A DNA stretch of 64,000 nucleotides from Chlorophyllum brunneum. Lineage: Eukaryota; Basidiomycota; Agaricomycetes; Agaricales; Agaricaceae. The position numbers and the translations under genes are program-made. Under the pieces are notes generated by a model, which was given only the letters and a program-made list of their open reading frames with translations, was not told the origin of the DNA and ran no database searches. Location of the stretch: contig OY756150.1 of the NCBI GenBank assembly GCA_963576785.1, positions 930,001-994,000 on the forward strand, in the 5' to 3' direction. Shown in pieces: positions 1 through 12,308 of this stretch (position 1 is its first letter; every line of letters begins with the position of its first letter).

Positions 1-3000
1 ACCTCGATCTCCAATATCAGGCGGTGCTGTGGGTGCCCTGCCATGATCGGGCTGCTGTTGATCGATGTGAGCGATAGGCTATTATAGCTTCGGATATACG
101 CACGAAGATGGTACGAGGAGGGGGGATATTCGTTGTTGGTCGTCCTGTAAATTGTCTTCCCGGCTCATCACCACGGGGCATTACAAAACGCCCACGAGGT
201 CCACTAACATATAGGTCGGTGGCACTTAGTGAAGGTGACTCAATATCCTCCGGCCTCATCATATGTCGAGGACGGGTCGCGGCAGCGCCAACGCCTCGAG
301 GATCGGAGAAGCTGATGTCGGGGATGGCGGGTACGGTGTATGGACGGGGAGCGAGTGTCTCCAAGGATATCGGACTCGAGCTCCTGGGTCGACTTTGCCT
401 GGGCTCGAAAACAAATGGCTGTAAGGGGGGAGGGCGATTTGCTGTAGCGGATGGCAAGCCCGACAATATAGATTCCTGAAGCTGCTGTAAGATGGACGGC
501 ATTGCCTGCGACGGGATTGGCATGCGTAGGGGTGGTCTCCCCGGTGCAAAACCCTCGAGTTGCTCGCGAAGATCCCCTAAGGAATCACTCGTAGTTATGA
601 TTGACTCAGCAGGTTCAGATTCAACAACGGGAAGGGGTGGGAGAGGTTCAGGAATCTGTCCGCGTGAACGGTTTTGGTCAATGAGATCCCCCATCAAATC
701 CTCTATTCGATGAAGGCGGTCATTAAGCTCTGCATTGTCAGAAGGAGGTGGAGTAGGACGGGAACGCAACATATCAAGCATCCGATTCGTCGAGCCCTGT
801 CCATTCCAGAGGTCGTTTAACTGATTGCGAATGTCATTAAGTTGACCTCGCAGCGAATCCATAAGGTTATCGAGCGAAGGCTCAGCTAAACGAGGCTGGG
901 GACGGATGGTAGGCGTGGACAATGATGAAGTTGTTGCAACGGACACTGGTGCGGGACTGACAGGACTAACAGGGCTGGGAGTTGCTGTGCTCTCGGGTGT
1001 AGGGGTAGGTGTCGAGGTCTCCTCGCTCGATGTCTCCAAGGACGACGTGAAGGATGAAGTCGAAATTTCGGATTCGCCATACGATTCAACATCTCCGACA
1101 TCCACAAAGCGGCGCTGGTCCTCCATAGATGGAGCCCAATCCTCAACTGTAGGATCATAGATCTCCGACTCTTCCAGTAGCGAGTCATCCGAATGGTGCG
1201 ACGACAGGAATGATACGCTACTCACGTTGCTGCTCGAGCGCGCTACTGTCACAGTGGAATCACGTATATGTCCTTCCATCGTGATAATTTCCTCTGTCAT
1301 CACGTTGTCACTTCCAATGGCCTGTGACATAAGTGAAGGCGCGGCAGGAATCCGCTCGTAAATAATAGGGTGCTCAACAACACGAGGACCACGAGTGTGT
1401 CGCTCAATGATCTGGGGTACACCTTGGGGTCCTTCACGGATGATGATAGGTTGTCGAGGTGAGGGAGTACGATGAAGGAACTCTGAGAGATCTCGTAGCT
1501 CATGTCGCAGCGCTTGCAAGTTGTCCACCAAACCCCTGTTCTCGTCGCCTCTGACATCATTATACTTTCGCAATTCATCGGCTAAAAAGTCCAAATCTCT
1601 CCCAATATCCCGAGGAACCGCGACACTCTCGGAGCTTTCTGTTCTAAGAGTACCTGGCGGAGAGCGCCCAGAACCTTCGGGTGTGGTGATGCTCACCGCA
1701 CCAGAACCTTCAGATCTTGGTGGGCTTGGTGAGCTGGGTACATCTGGAAATTCGTGTGGGAGAACAGGAATAGGAGTTGCAGACCCCTACAACCAGGAAA
1801 TCAGAACTAACTAATAGTCAAAAGCATGGATAGACTTACAGATCGATCACGAACTGAAGCAGGAGGCGTACTCAGCAACGATGGCTCTGTCGACGGCTCC
1901 GACCCAAATTCATCATCACCTTCAGCAGCGGACAGTTCTACTTCTCTCTCGGCTGCGTCCAATTCCTCCTCGGAGGTATCAGCCAATGACGTTGAATATT
2001 CGAAAGCAGAAGACTCGAGCTCAGACTCTGAAAGGAAGGAAGAAGACACCGCTGAGGGTGTTCTAGGGGCTACTGCGACACGTAGCCTCACTGGCGACGG
2101 CACCACTGACACAGTCCCAGTCGACAAGGATATGCTTGAAGGTGTTGTGACGTCAAGCTGAGAGGCGTCCGAAGGGGGAAGCGTAGGAACAGGTGTGATA
2201 GACGGAAGCGGCGAAGCAGCCTCAAGTGAAGTTGAGGGCGGAGGCGAAGGAGGAATCGTACTGAGCCTGTCGAAAGAGGACACTGAAGACGCACTGGAAG
2301 CACTAGGGCGCAGGAAAGACGTATCGTACGAAGCCTCCGGTACATCCTGGACGACGATGGAGCGAAGAGAAGGGGAAGGTTGTAACACAGACGAATCATA
2401 AGAAAGGCTCGTCTCTCTTGCCCAAGGTGTACTTTGAGGGGTTGGACTAGGCAATGAGCTAGGAGCTGAGATTGGCAATGAACTTGGAGTGGGAGCTTCG
2501 GATGACGAGGAGAGTGATGAGGGTGCACTTGGGGTGGAGATAGCAAGTTCAGACTCCACACGTGGAATAGGTGGGAGAGCACGACTTCGAGGTGTGCCTT
2601 CTTCGGAGGACCGTTCGAAACTCGAGGGTGTAAGTACGGACTCCGACTCCGATGTCTCTGTCGCTGGAAGAGAGGATAACAACTCTATGTCAGAACTGGA
2701 GAGAGGCCGACCCTCGGTAGGTAACGTCGGAATAGGCATGGATGACGGCGTTGGAACATGAAGAGATTCCGAAGATGAGGGGAAAGACGGCATTGGCGAA
2801 GAAGACAACGTCGGCGGCAATGGAACGTCTTCAGGTAGCAAATCGGAAATCGATTGCGGTGATCGGATAGAGGGTATCTCAGAAGGGGTTGGGATGTTGA
2901 TTGGGCCCCCACCGTCGAACAGAGAAGACAAGGGTGTCAAAGGAACAATTTCCGGAGGGAGTTCGGGTTCTGGCTCCTCCTTGATCTCTTGTGGAACCCC

Positions 3001-6000
3001 ATGGTCGGAAGGCGTGTGCATTTGGGAAGCAGTGTGGTATTCAGTCTCTGTCGGTGGTTCACTAGCGGTCTTGTACGTGGTTGAAGCACCATCGGCCGTG
3101 ACGTACTCCGTCTCTGGGGGGATAGTAGAGAGTGACTTGAACGAAACTGGTGAGGAGGCCGTCGAAGGTGCTTCCTCTGCAGTGAGGTACCCAGAACTGC
3201 CTTGAGAAACTGCCCGTTGCTTGCTGGGAATATCCAAAATACCCTCAGAAACAACAGACCTTGCTGGAGGCGTAAGCGTATCGCTGTAACTCGAACCTGT
3301 TGTGCGGGTGAGGGTCGTAAGGTCCGAAGAGGGACAAACGTCATATCCAGTCTCTGTGCTACGAGTGAAGCTATTGCTTGCACTGCTGGAACTAGCGTCA
3401 CGCGTAAATGTTCCACTGTAAGCCATACTTCCAGGTGTGTAGCTCCCACTCCCATAGGTAAGACTCCCTGGAGTGTAGCTTCCACTACCGCTTCCACTTC
3501 CACCTCCACCTCCACTCCCACTTCCAGGAGTGTAACTGCCGGTGTAGCTGCCCGATCCACTTGGAGTATAACTTCCACTCCCACTGGCAGTATAGGTTCC
3601 TGTCCCACTCCCAGGTGTGTAGCTCCCGCTACCACTGGCAGTATAACTCTCAGCTCGGCTGCTGGGGGGATAACTTCCACTCTGACCGCTAGGGGTATAG
3701 GTACCAGTATAGGAACCTGAGTGGGTCTCGCTCCCTGGGGTATAGCTCCCGTTGTCGATGGTATGAGACCTACTGCCAGGGGTGAGGGTCGAAGTCCCAG
3801 GAGTATAAATCTGTGACATCGTGCCCGAAGGAGTATAGGTAGAAGAAGAAGGGACCCCATTCTCCTTGTCGGAACTTTCAGCTGTGTAGGTAGATGTTTC
3901 TGAGCGAGAACCGCCACGGACACGACGGGTAACAGCTCGAGCTCTGGAGAGTGTCGATGGAGAAGTACCTGAAAAAGCGACCGAATCATCACGGGAATCG
4001 TCGAGGTAGGAGGCAGAATCGGTGCTATGGTACGACAAAGTTGAAGGGGTAAGATGAGTTGCCGACGACCGAGTGAATGTATCTGAACGAAGGCCGGAGT
4101 TGGTGTCATATCCCGTTCCCGTCATTGTCCCTGTCCATTCCGTCTGCGAGTAATAAGTCGACGCTACATTGGACCTCGTGCCACTTGATGAGGCCGAGAA
4201 GAACGCCTCATCCGAGATTTGAGATCTCCTGTCGCTTCCTCTGCCAGTGCTTGGAGGCGGAGTAACGTAGATATCTTTGCCCAGAGAAGAACCACTTGAA
4301 ACTGACACAGGCGAATATTCAAATAGCTGCCGCACATTGCTGGCACTTGGCCGGGCACCACGAGCGCGAGCGAGAGCCGAATTGAATTCGGAGTCCATAT
4401 CAGTCATTGATCCAGTTCGCCTCAAAGAGTTCCCTCGACTTGGTGCAATGACACGAGGATCGCCAGGATAGATATAGCGATCGTTATGAATGACGGTATC
4501 ATCGACAGTACCCGTATGATGCGAAGAGACAAAAGAGAGGTGACGAGTGAGAGGAGAGCTTTCTGAAGTATAGTCTGCAATGTCGGGAATGGAACTCAGA
4601 GGTGGAACGAAGACAGTGGAGCGTGAGCCAACTGAAGTCGAACTGCTTCGACTGTCAATGGACAAGATTGTGCGAACTGAGCCAGTAGGGGAACGGGTGA
4701 GTTGTGAGTCTGATACAGGACGATTGACGGTCTCCCTACAGCATAGTCAGAACCGGCGAGCAAACACAAATAATGAGGCGACGTACAAGATCCGATTCAC
4801 CCACTTCTGCCTCTCCAAGAGGCTTTCAGCAGCCAGTCTCTCAACCCCATCCGCATACATCATGTGGAATGGTACCAACATATTCATCAATGGTTGTCCA
4901 CCAGTCTCTGTGCTTTGAATCCGAGCAGCAACAGTTCCGATATCGTCACGAGCATTGGGATGCGTTGGAGAATAAGCCTGTTGCACATCTGTACAATTCA
5001 AGAGGTCCAAAGCAACAATACCGCGCCCACCACCAGGTGCGAGCCAGGACAACAGCAGCATGTGAGGATAAAGCAGTGCTTGACACCTTTGCCAGCGGTA
5101 GGGAGGTGCAGCGTGAACATTGAGATACCACAGGAGTCCAATATGGAGGGGCTAAAGATTAGATACTCAGCTTCCAGAATAGGAAAGAGACATAAATAAC
5201 CCCACCGCTTCATCGCTCTGCGTATAAGGACTGAACTGTCCAAGGTCAAATCCTGGAGGCAGGACTCCGCTACGACCACTCCTAATACTTGTACCATCCC
5301 CATTTCCATTGTTACCGTTACTGTCCCTTCTTGGAGTGAGTGGGTCACTAGCTGGTTTTAACCCGCCCGATTCGCGAAGTCGTGCTCCAGCGCGTCGAAA
5401 CCGACGTCCTATGCCGATTAACCCTTTAGTATCAATGGGTGGAGATGTCGCGGCCGAACCGGAAGGCCTGTCATCGGCTGGGCGTGGCTGGGAATCCCGT
5501 TCCCTCCACGCTGTGACCAAATTTTTAACAGATGCAAGAGGAGAACGAGGTGAGTGTTGAGGCCGTCGCAGAGTTGTCGAAGTAGTGGGGGTGAACGTTG
5601 ATCCAGTGTCTGTATAAGACGCAGTGTTCAATGTACCCGTGTTCGCGCCAGTGATAGTATCAGTTCCGGTTTGCGTATCTGTGTAAGTACGAGTGAAAGT
5701 ATCGGTGTAGGTACTTGGAGTTTGTGTATAGGCACTCGGAGTAAGATAAGAGTCAGTCCTCGTGTAGTCGGAGGTGGGGATGCGGGTAGGCGGAGAAAGC
5801 ATGCTTGAATAAGTGGGGCGCGTCTCGGTCCCTGTGTACGAGCCCGAGGAACCAGACGATTTACTAGGTGAGGAAGGTCGAGATCCAGAACCATAACCGT
5901 AGCTAGTGCTCCCATATCCATAACCGGTCGTAGTGTGGGTTGCAGAAGGTGGGAAAGGGCTAGCCGAGCGCCCGGGTGCGGATGCAAATCTCGAGTGACT

Positions 6001-6680
6001 TCCACCCTGGCTCTCGAAGACAGCGATCAACTCCGTAGCACGGCCAGGCGGAGGCAAAGTCCGATCCCCACCGGGATCAGTGGAGGAACGAGAATGGCCG
6101 CTCGAGGGTGTGCCCCCTGGAAGGAGGGTAGATCTGCGTAAGGCATCTGGAGTAGGGTTCGCTGGTCGAGAAACTGCAGCTGAGAAGCTGCCAGAAATCG
6201 GTCGAGACTCTTCGGTACGTTCGGTAATACGACTTAATCGAATGCGAGGATCAGGGGGCTGAGGTGTACGATCGCGGACGGTTGGGAGAGTAACATAGGA
6301 TGTAGATCCAGTGTACGTGCCAGAGTATGTTCCCGTTCCCGTGTACGAGCTTGACGGAGTGTAGGGTCGTTCCTGGGACCACTGGGTAAGAGTATGTTCG
6401 GTGTGTGTGATCTCATCGTCGATGGTGTTGAGAGTAGCCTCAACTTCGTCAAGTGAATCGTCGTCAGTGTACGAATCGCGATCGTCGTATTCCCCAGGTC
6501 GATCTGCCAAGAAACATCATCAATACCACAGTGAATCATACAATGCTTTGCCAGACCTGAACGGGATGTAAATGTATATCTTGAAGGCGAAAGTGGCGTT
6601 TGGTTGTCGGTGGGAGTGAATGTTGAGTAGGTTGCTGACCCGTAGGTCGGTTGCCATGAGTCGGGAGGATTTTCAGACAT
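1..6680 (-). CDS. Very large PH-domain protein, Ser/Thr-rich and mostly disordered (partial at left edge)
   Basis: Exons on the minus strand: 6680-6557, 6503-5206, 5151-4787, 4735-1840, 1786-104 and 54 to beyond base 1. All phases fit and give about 2,140 visible residues. Exon 3 (about residues 475-600) reads as a pleckstrin-homology domain: a run of beta strands (LLWYLNV, YRWQRCQALLYPHMLLLSW), then a C-terminal helix with the typical ERQKWVNRIL pattern. The rest is low-complexity Ser/Thr/Pro sequence, including YTGTGTYSGTYTG-like tracts and GSYTPGS repeats; exon 5 adds a heptad-like segment (DLDFLADELRKY, LQALRHELRDLSEFL). The start at 6680 sits in an AAAATGTC context; an in-frame ATG at 6725 is possible. 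PH domains usually bind phosphoinositides or proteins at membranes, so a cortical scaffold role is an inference. The gene shares a short divergent promoter region with RBX1. Confidence 0.8.
3415..3845 (-). repeat. In-frame degenerate tandem repeat encoding GSYTPGS-type units
   Basis: Inside exon 4 of the PH-domain gene, about 430 bases encode repeats built on GSYTPGS, GTYTASG and GSYTGSYT, broken by a Gly/Ser run. At DNA level the plus strand shows repeated 'ggtgtgtagctcccact'-like units with many substitutions. The unit is a multiple of three and the frame stays open, so this is a coding minisatellite rather than a non-coding repeat. Copy number probably varies between strains (inference). 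Confidence 0.75.
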
Positions 6681-6917
6681 TTTCCTAGGTGCAGAGCATT
6701 GAGCCTGGCTAGGGGGTCTGCACAATGCTGGCTATTCTAAGCACGAATTCAACACAGAACCCACATTAGGGCAGGCTGCTTCGCGGCGCGTTTTTCCACG
6801 TGACATCATATACTTGATGCGCGGTAATTATGTAATCGTGATATGCAACAAGGCGTGAACTCCTCTCTCCTGCTGATACCACCCACAAACTCTCCCTTAG
6901 ACACCTACGCGTATAAA
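6681..6917. promoter_or_regulatory. Divergent promoter region between the PH-domain gene and RBX1, with a CACGTG box
   Basis: These 237 bases separate two divergent start codons. A perfect CACGTG palindrome followed by AC lies at 6797-6802, roughly midway. CACGTG is the classical bHLH (Cbf1-type) binding site, but no factor is shown here. A TATAAA string directly precedes the RBX1 ATG, probably too close to act as its TATA box. Confidence 0.4.
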
Positions 6918-7872
<955 letters not shown>

Positions 7873-9024
7873 ATGGAAAAAGATGGTGCTGTCTGGGCAT
7901 TTTCTCAAAACTTTACCTCGGAATTCCGTTCCGCTCGTTCAGGTCTGCTCCAAGAAACTGTTCCAAGCTTCGGTCCTGAGCCATAGAAACTCTAGATCTT
8001 GAAGCACGATTGGATGCCGCAAAGGTATCTCCAGCGACTGCACCCATTCAATCTCTTTCCGTGGGTATTGCCAGGCTAGCCAAAAGCCTGGCCGATGCAG
8101 CCGGCTCCCTGCCAGCATACGACCAAAGGTTATACGAAACAGTATATCATCTACCCGCCATAATGATCAAGGAGCCCAGCTCACATCCCTTTCTAGCAGG
8201 TCAGTGACCTAGAGAAGAAGCTCGACGAGCTTCGAACTGCTGCTGCCCCAAAGCCGAAATTCGCTTTCAAACGGAAAACCGGGCCTACACCAACCCCTGT
8301 CCCCCGGGCGGTATCAATAACACCCTCAATTGTGTCGGCTTCGTCGCCACCTTCGTCACCAAACTCTTTAATTTCGGCTCATTCCTACAGCTACCTGACG
8401 ATCGAGTCACTGACTGGTCCGCCTCCTGCATCTGATCTCACGATTTCGGATCTCGACCACTGCATTCTCAACCTCTTGCCAGCTTCAGACCATCCGGAGC
8501 TGAATATTTCAGCCATCCATCTACGAAAGATCACCAACTCCGTTCTCCTTTTGCCGGTCATCGATGGTAGCGTCCTCGTGCACGATCTCTCTTGCTGCGT
8601 CATTGCGATAGGTTGTCACCAAGTGAGCTCTTCCGTTCACCAAAGTATGCCAGCTAAACACGAACCGATAGTTCCGCATGCATAGCTCTACCAAAGTTGA
8701 TGTCTTCCTTTCCATTATGTCAAACCCGATCATTGAGGACTGTCACGACATTCGCTTTGCACCATACCCACAAAGCCTTCCTCAATCGGAAGAGTCAGAG
8801 GATGTGAGTACTTGCTGTTCACCAAGACCTAGACTAATGTTACTTCCATTCTCAAGATCCGGAGAGGCCCTGTGACTGTGAAAGACTTCTCTCATATTCG
8901 GAATACCCCTTCTCCACATTGGGTCCATATGGACCACCAAGACATGACTAGGCAATGGCCAGGGGGACTTGAGCTGAATAGAGCTGGAGTTGAGGGCAGT
9001 CTGCGGGAAATTCTCCCCCAGTGA
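7873..9024 (+). CDS. TBCC: Tubulin-specific chaperone C (tubulin-binding cofactor C)
   Basis: Five exons: 7873-7942, 7996-8141, 8197-8622, 8672-8803, 8857-9024, giving 313 residues. The N-terminal part has the spectrin-like cofactor C pattern (FSQNFTSEFRSARSDLEARL, then LAKSLADAAGSLPAYDQR). A Ser/Pro linker leads to the beta-helical C-CAP/cofactor C domain: SVLVHDLSCCVIAIGCHQFRMH, then NPIIEDCHDIRFAPYP. The Arg in the QFRMH segment matches the arginine finger that makes TBCC and RP2 GTPase activators for beta-tubulin. Family role: with cofactors D and E it triggers GTP hydrolysis and releases native alpha/beta-tubulin. The C-terminal exon (after SEESED) is less conserved and ends at the first stop. 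Confidence 0.9.
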
Positions 9025-9303
9025 CGCATACGAGGATACCGAAAAAATTTATCTGCGAAAGACTACAATACACCACCATCCGTAGGTAATGGCGAGATCA
9101 GTGTGACCGAACATTACCTTGATCTATATTTGGCCCTGAGTGATCCGAAAGACCCTTGGTGCGTTTCTTCCATGAAGGGTTAGACTCCTATGTAGCCGCA
9201 CAGTACATCATAACACCTTACATCACAATGTGGAGAACTTCGCTTCCCTCCTGTCCTCGCTCCCAACGTTCCCTCACCAAATCTTTTTCTTGCTGCGGCG
9301 GCA

Positions 9304-9841
9304 ATGAGTGATCCTTTAACGGAATGTATTTCCGGGTTCTGTGGTGTTTGCTGTGCGTGGTTCTGACTTGGTCGAGGGACAACTTTCTAACGACAACTTG
9401 GACACCGGACACCCTATCATATAGGCGTCGCGATAAGCTCAGCGATTACTCAATGGAGCAGTACCAGTGCGTCTCGCCCCATCTCATTCCATCCCACCCT
9501 TGCCCAAGGGCAGGGGGCTTCCGCGAACCTCGCGCATTGCCCGACTCATTGGTCGTGTTATAGGCCGAGCTGGAATGGACGGGTTATGCTGTTGCAGAAG
9601 TAGACAGGCGGGGTGCTGTGGATGTTGCTGCGACGATAAATTTAATGAGGACACCTTTGAGGAACAGATCTGGAATGACATGGCCAAGACGCGAGATCCG
9701 AATGCACCAGCGGCTGAACAACCGAAAGCCAGTCCTGAAATGAACGCACCCTCATGCAGCGGCGGGCCGCTGGCACAGGTAGAGCCTCGAGAGGAGAATG
9801 AAGTGGTACAGAAGGAAGAGGCAAAAACACCACCAGCATAG
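9304..9841 (+). CDS. Small Cys-rich protein of unknown function
   Basis: Three exons: 9304-9352, 9425-9466, 9564-9841, giving 122 residues. The start MSDPLTECISGFCGVCC is followed by a short hydrophobic stretch and then the Cys-dense block GLCCCRSRQAGCCGCCCDD. An acidic FNEDTFEEQIWNDM segment and a hydrophilic Pro/Glu tail complete it. There is no cleavable signal peptide. Clustered cysteines in a small soluble protein could be palmitoylated or bind metal; both are inferences. I recall similar short proteins beginning MSDPLTEC in other mushrooms but know no assigned function. The reconstruction rests on good donors (GTGCGT twice) and matching phases. Confidence 0.7.
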
Positions 9842-10021
9842 GCACTGTGGTGCAATAACGGATGGAGGTTGGAGACACAATTGCGATGTTCTGTGTATGT
9901 TTCCGAGATCGAATATGGCACCTCGTTCACCCGTTTTGTATGTTGGTATTTTGAATCTGCATAACGTGCTATCTGGACTTTCAGTCTGTCGCAAGCTATT
10001 CATTTAGTTATAACTCGAATT

Positions 10022-10040
10022 TAAAGACAGCATGTCTTTA
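10022..10040. promoter_or_regulatory. Palindrome TAAAGACA-GCA-TGTCTTTA
   Basis: A perfect 8-base inverted repeat around a 3-base spacer, about 300 bases upstream of the protease-like gene. It shares the core AGACAGCATGTCT with the palindrome at 10123. This shape suits a dimeric transcription factor, but the function is inferred. Confidence 0.4.
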
Positions 10041-10122
10041 CAGTAGTCCAATGAACGCGTACAATTGAGTATAACCTAGCAAACCAGCAGGCCGCGCACT
10101 TACCAAGCCGGCCCCAGCTTTC

Positions 10123-10137
10123 GAGACAGCATGTCTC
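10123..10137. promoter_or_regulatory. Palindrome GAGACA-GCA-TGTCTC
   Basis: A perfect 6-base inverted repeat with the same GCA spacer and the same 13-base core as the palindrome at 10022, roughly 100 bases from it. The flanks differ, so this is not a simple duplication of a longer segment. Confidence 0.4.
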
Positions 10138-10336
10138 AGTCGACCGCGGCCTTCGCCATCATAGCGCTAAGCATCTAACGCAGTAGCTTCGCATTACCCT
10201 CCCACCCTACCCTTGTGTTGATTACAGCCTTTCGTGATCGCTCAATACACCATACCGCCCCGGGCAGGTGCACGCGTCGCCCAAAAGGGGAGCTACGGCT
10301 AAAAACTAACTCGCACGAAATAACCAGTAACTTTTG

Positions 10337-12308
10337 ATGGGTCAGTTTTTTTATTTTCTTGCTTGTCTCGTCGCATAATGACCCTTCTTCCCTTTTCCCT
10401 ACCCTCTCGTCGACAGTGTTCATCCCCCCGCAACTTAACCTCGACCCGAGGTTCATTGACGCCTGCTTAGCTATCCAAAAGCATGACGAAATCCCGCCTC
10501 CTCTCCCCACAACCGAGACCCTCGTCTCTCCCACTCCCTTCTCTTTCGGCAAACCACCGCTTTCGGGAGATATCGAGAATATAACTGGGGAGGACGTCGT
10601 CTCCAAGGCGACCCGCCTCACCGAGAAGTACCCAAACGCCTATAGCGACTTCTATGGTTCCGGTACTCCCTGTGTCTACAAGTCTGGCCCTGACTGGCCC
10701 GTACACAAGGGACCTCTGGCCCAGGCCATCGTCCGTGAGCCTCGCCCGGTTCACGGTCACGCTATCCAGCCTACTTGGGTTTCTATCGGCACGCGCATCT
10801 GCGACGAGCTCGAATCCGTTGGCATAATGTGGACGTCCATCAATCCCATCGCCTACGCCAATGCCGGGGAGCCCAAGCCGTTCTGCCCTCTTATCATATG
10901 CATCGGTGTCAATCCCGGTTCCCTCCTCTACGAGGCCGCTGTTGCTGCTGCAGCCGTCGTCAAGAACATTCTCACCGACGCCGGCTTCCCCGACATCGAG
11001 GTGGCATTTATCGAGTCGGTAGCCACTCGTTTTACCGGCCCAAAGCTCCTCTCGTTCAATCCCCTCGTCAACAGAGTCCCCGACCTGCGTAAGCCGTTCA
11101 CCCCCGCTCTCGGTCTCTCTATCGCGCCTCGCAAGTACCCGTACTACGAAGGGACCGCCGCTCTCTACTTCCGCCTTTCTAAAGACGACGACCGTGTCGT
11201 GGTCCTAACCTGCGCTCACGTCGCCCGCCCTCCTCCTGTCTACCACAACACAGGCATGACCCATAAGAAGGGTAGTCAGCGTCGTGAGGAAATCGTCGCG
11301 CTCGGTACCATGGGCTACGACAACGCCGTCAAGGCCATGATGGCCACTATCGGCGACCGCCTCCAGTCTATCGACGCTTGGAACAATGTCCTTCGCAGGC
11401 TTGGGGACTCCGTCGAGGGAGAAAGTGAGAACGTGACTGAGACTCGCGATGAGCACTTGGATATGGTGGCGAGGGCGACGAGGGAGATCCAGAGGGTGAA
11501 AGCGATCCACAGTGAGGTCATCGAGAACTACACCACGCTTGACCAGCGCACGATTGGCTTCGTCCTTCACTCGGAGAAGATCGAGGTCTCCGTCGAGCCC
11601 TACAAATTCACCAAAGACTGGGCTCTTATCGAACTTTATAATGATAAGATTGATTGGACGACGTTCAAAGGCAATAAGCTTTGGGTCGGTACGTCTTTTT
11701 CCATATCTTTGTCTCCATCTCCCGTCCTTTTCATCTCTCGTCGCGTTTTCCATCTACTGTCTTCTTGCCTTCAGCTTTAGCTGACTATTACTTCTATTTT
11801 CTCCGCAGGTGGTAAACTCTCGATTTCTGAGTATGGAAACACGATGTTCCCTCAGCCCCAGGATCGAAAGAACTACAGTTACCCCGAGGATGGTCTCCTC
11901 CAGGCCTACGATTTCGTCCGGGAATCCGAGATGCGCAACCCTCAACAACTCGACGTCCATGGCGAGAGGTGCCTGCTTGTCGTGAAAAATGGGTTGACCA
12001 CAGGGACCACCGTTGGTCGCGTCAACGGCCTCGAGTCCTTTAGGCGCGTTTACGAGGACTACGGTATCAGTCACAAGTCCCTTGAAATTGCTGTCTTACC
12101 CTACGACAAGACGCACGGCAAGTTTTCCGATGCTGGCGATTCGGGTTCGGTCGTCCTCGACAGGGGGGGTCGCATCGTCGGAATCCTCACTGGCGGCTCA
12201 GGCCCCACTGACGAAACCGACATCACGTATCTCACCCCTTACTGGTGGGTCGAGGAGCAGGTCAAGGCCAAGTTCCCCGGCTGCTTCCTCTACGAACTGG
12301 TCCAGTAG
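10337..12308 (+). CDS. Trypsin-fold serine protease-like protein of a fungal family of unknown function
   Basis: Exons 10337-10340 (only ATGG), 10417-11688 and 11809-12308 give 591 residues. Without the 4-base first exon the main frame has no nearby ATG; the joint yields MVFIPPQLNLDPRF. A trypsin-like triad is visible: His in VVVLTCAHVARP (about residue 269), Asp in FTKDWALIEL (about 402) and Ser in DAGDSGSVVLDRGGRIVGIL (about 534). The order and GDSGS motif fit PA-clan serine peptidases, but spacing is wide and the N-terminal 200 residues are of no known domain. There is no signal peptide, so it probably acts inside the cell or is not a classical secreted trypsin. Codon use is strongly C-ending, unlike most neighbours, as in highly expressed fungal genes. 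Confidence 0.75.

Larger units (their letters stand above)
9842..10336. other. Intergenic region upstream of the protease-like gene
   Basis: About 495 bases without a supported gene. It contains two similar palindromes (listed separately) and a C/T-rich stretch just before the next start codon. Confidence 0.5.

Noticed and set aside
3397..3855. Tandem array considered as a CRISPR or non-coding minisatellite
   Set aside because: Units are in frame, diverged as codons and lack unique spacers; this is a coding repeat in a eukaryotic gene.
2937..4109. Second long minus-strand frame (390 codons) within the PH-domain gene
   Set aside because: It lies in an alternative frame of the GSYTPGS repeat region, has Leu/Pro/Val-rich nonsense composition, and overlaps the well-supported frame.
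11205..11753. 182-codon antisense frame under the protease-like gene
   Set aside because: It is a mirror of the GC-ending codons of the real gene; no domain, and it crosses the donor at 11689.
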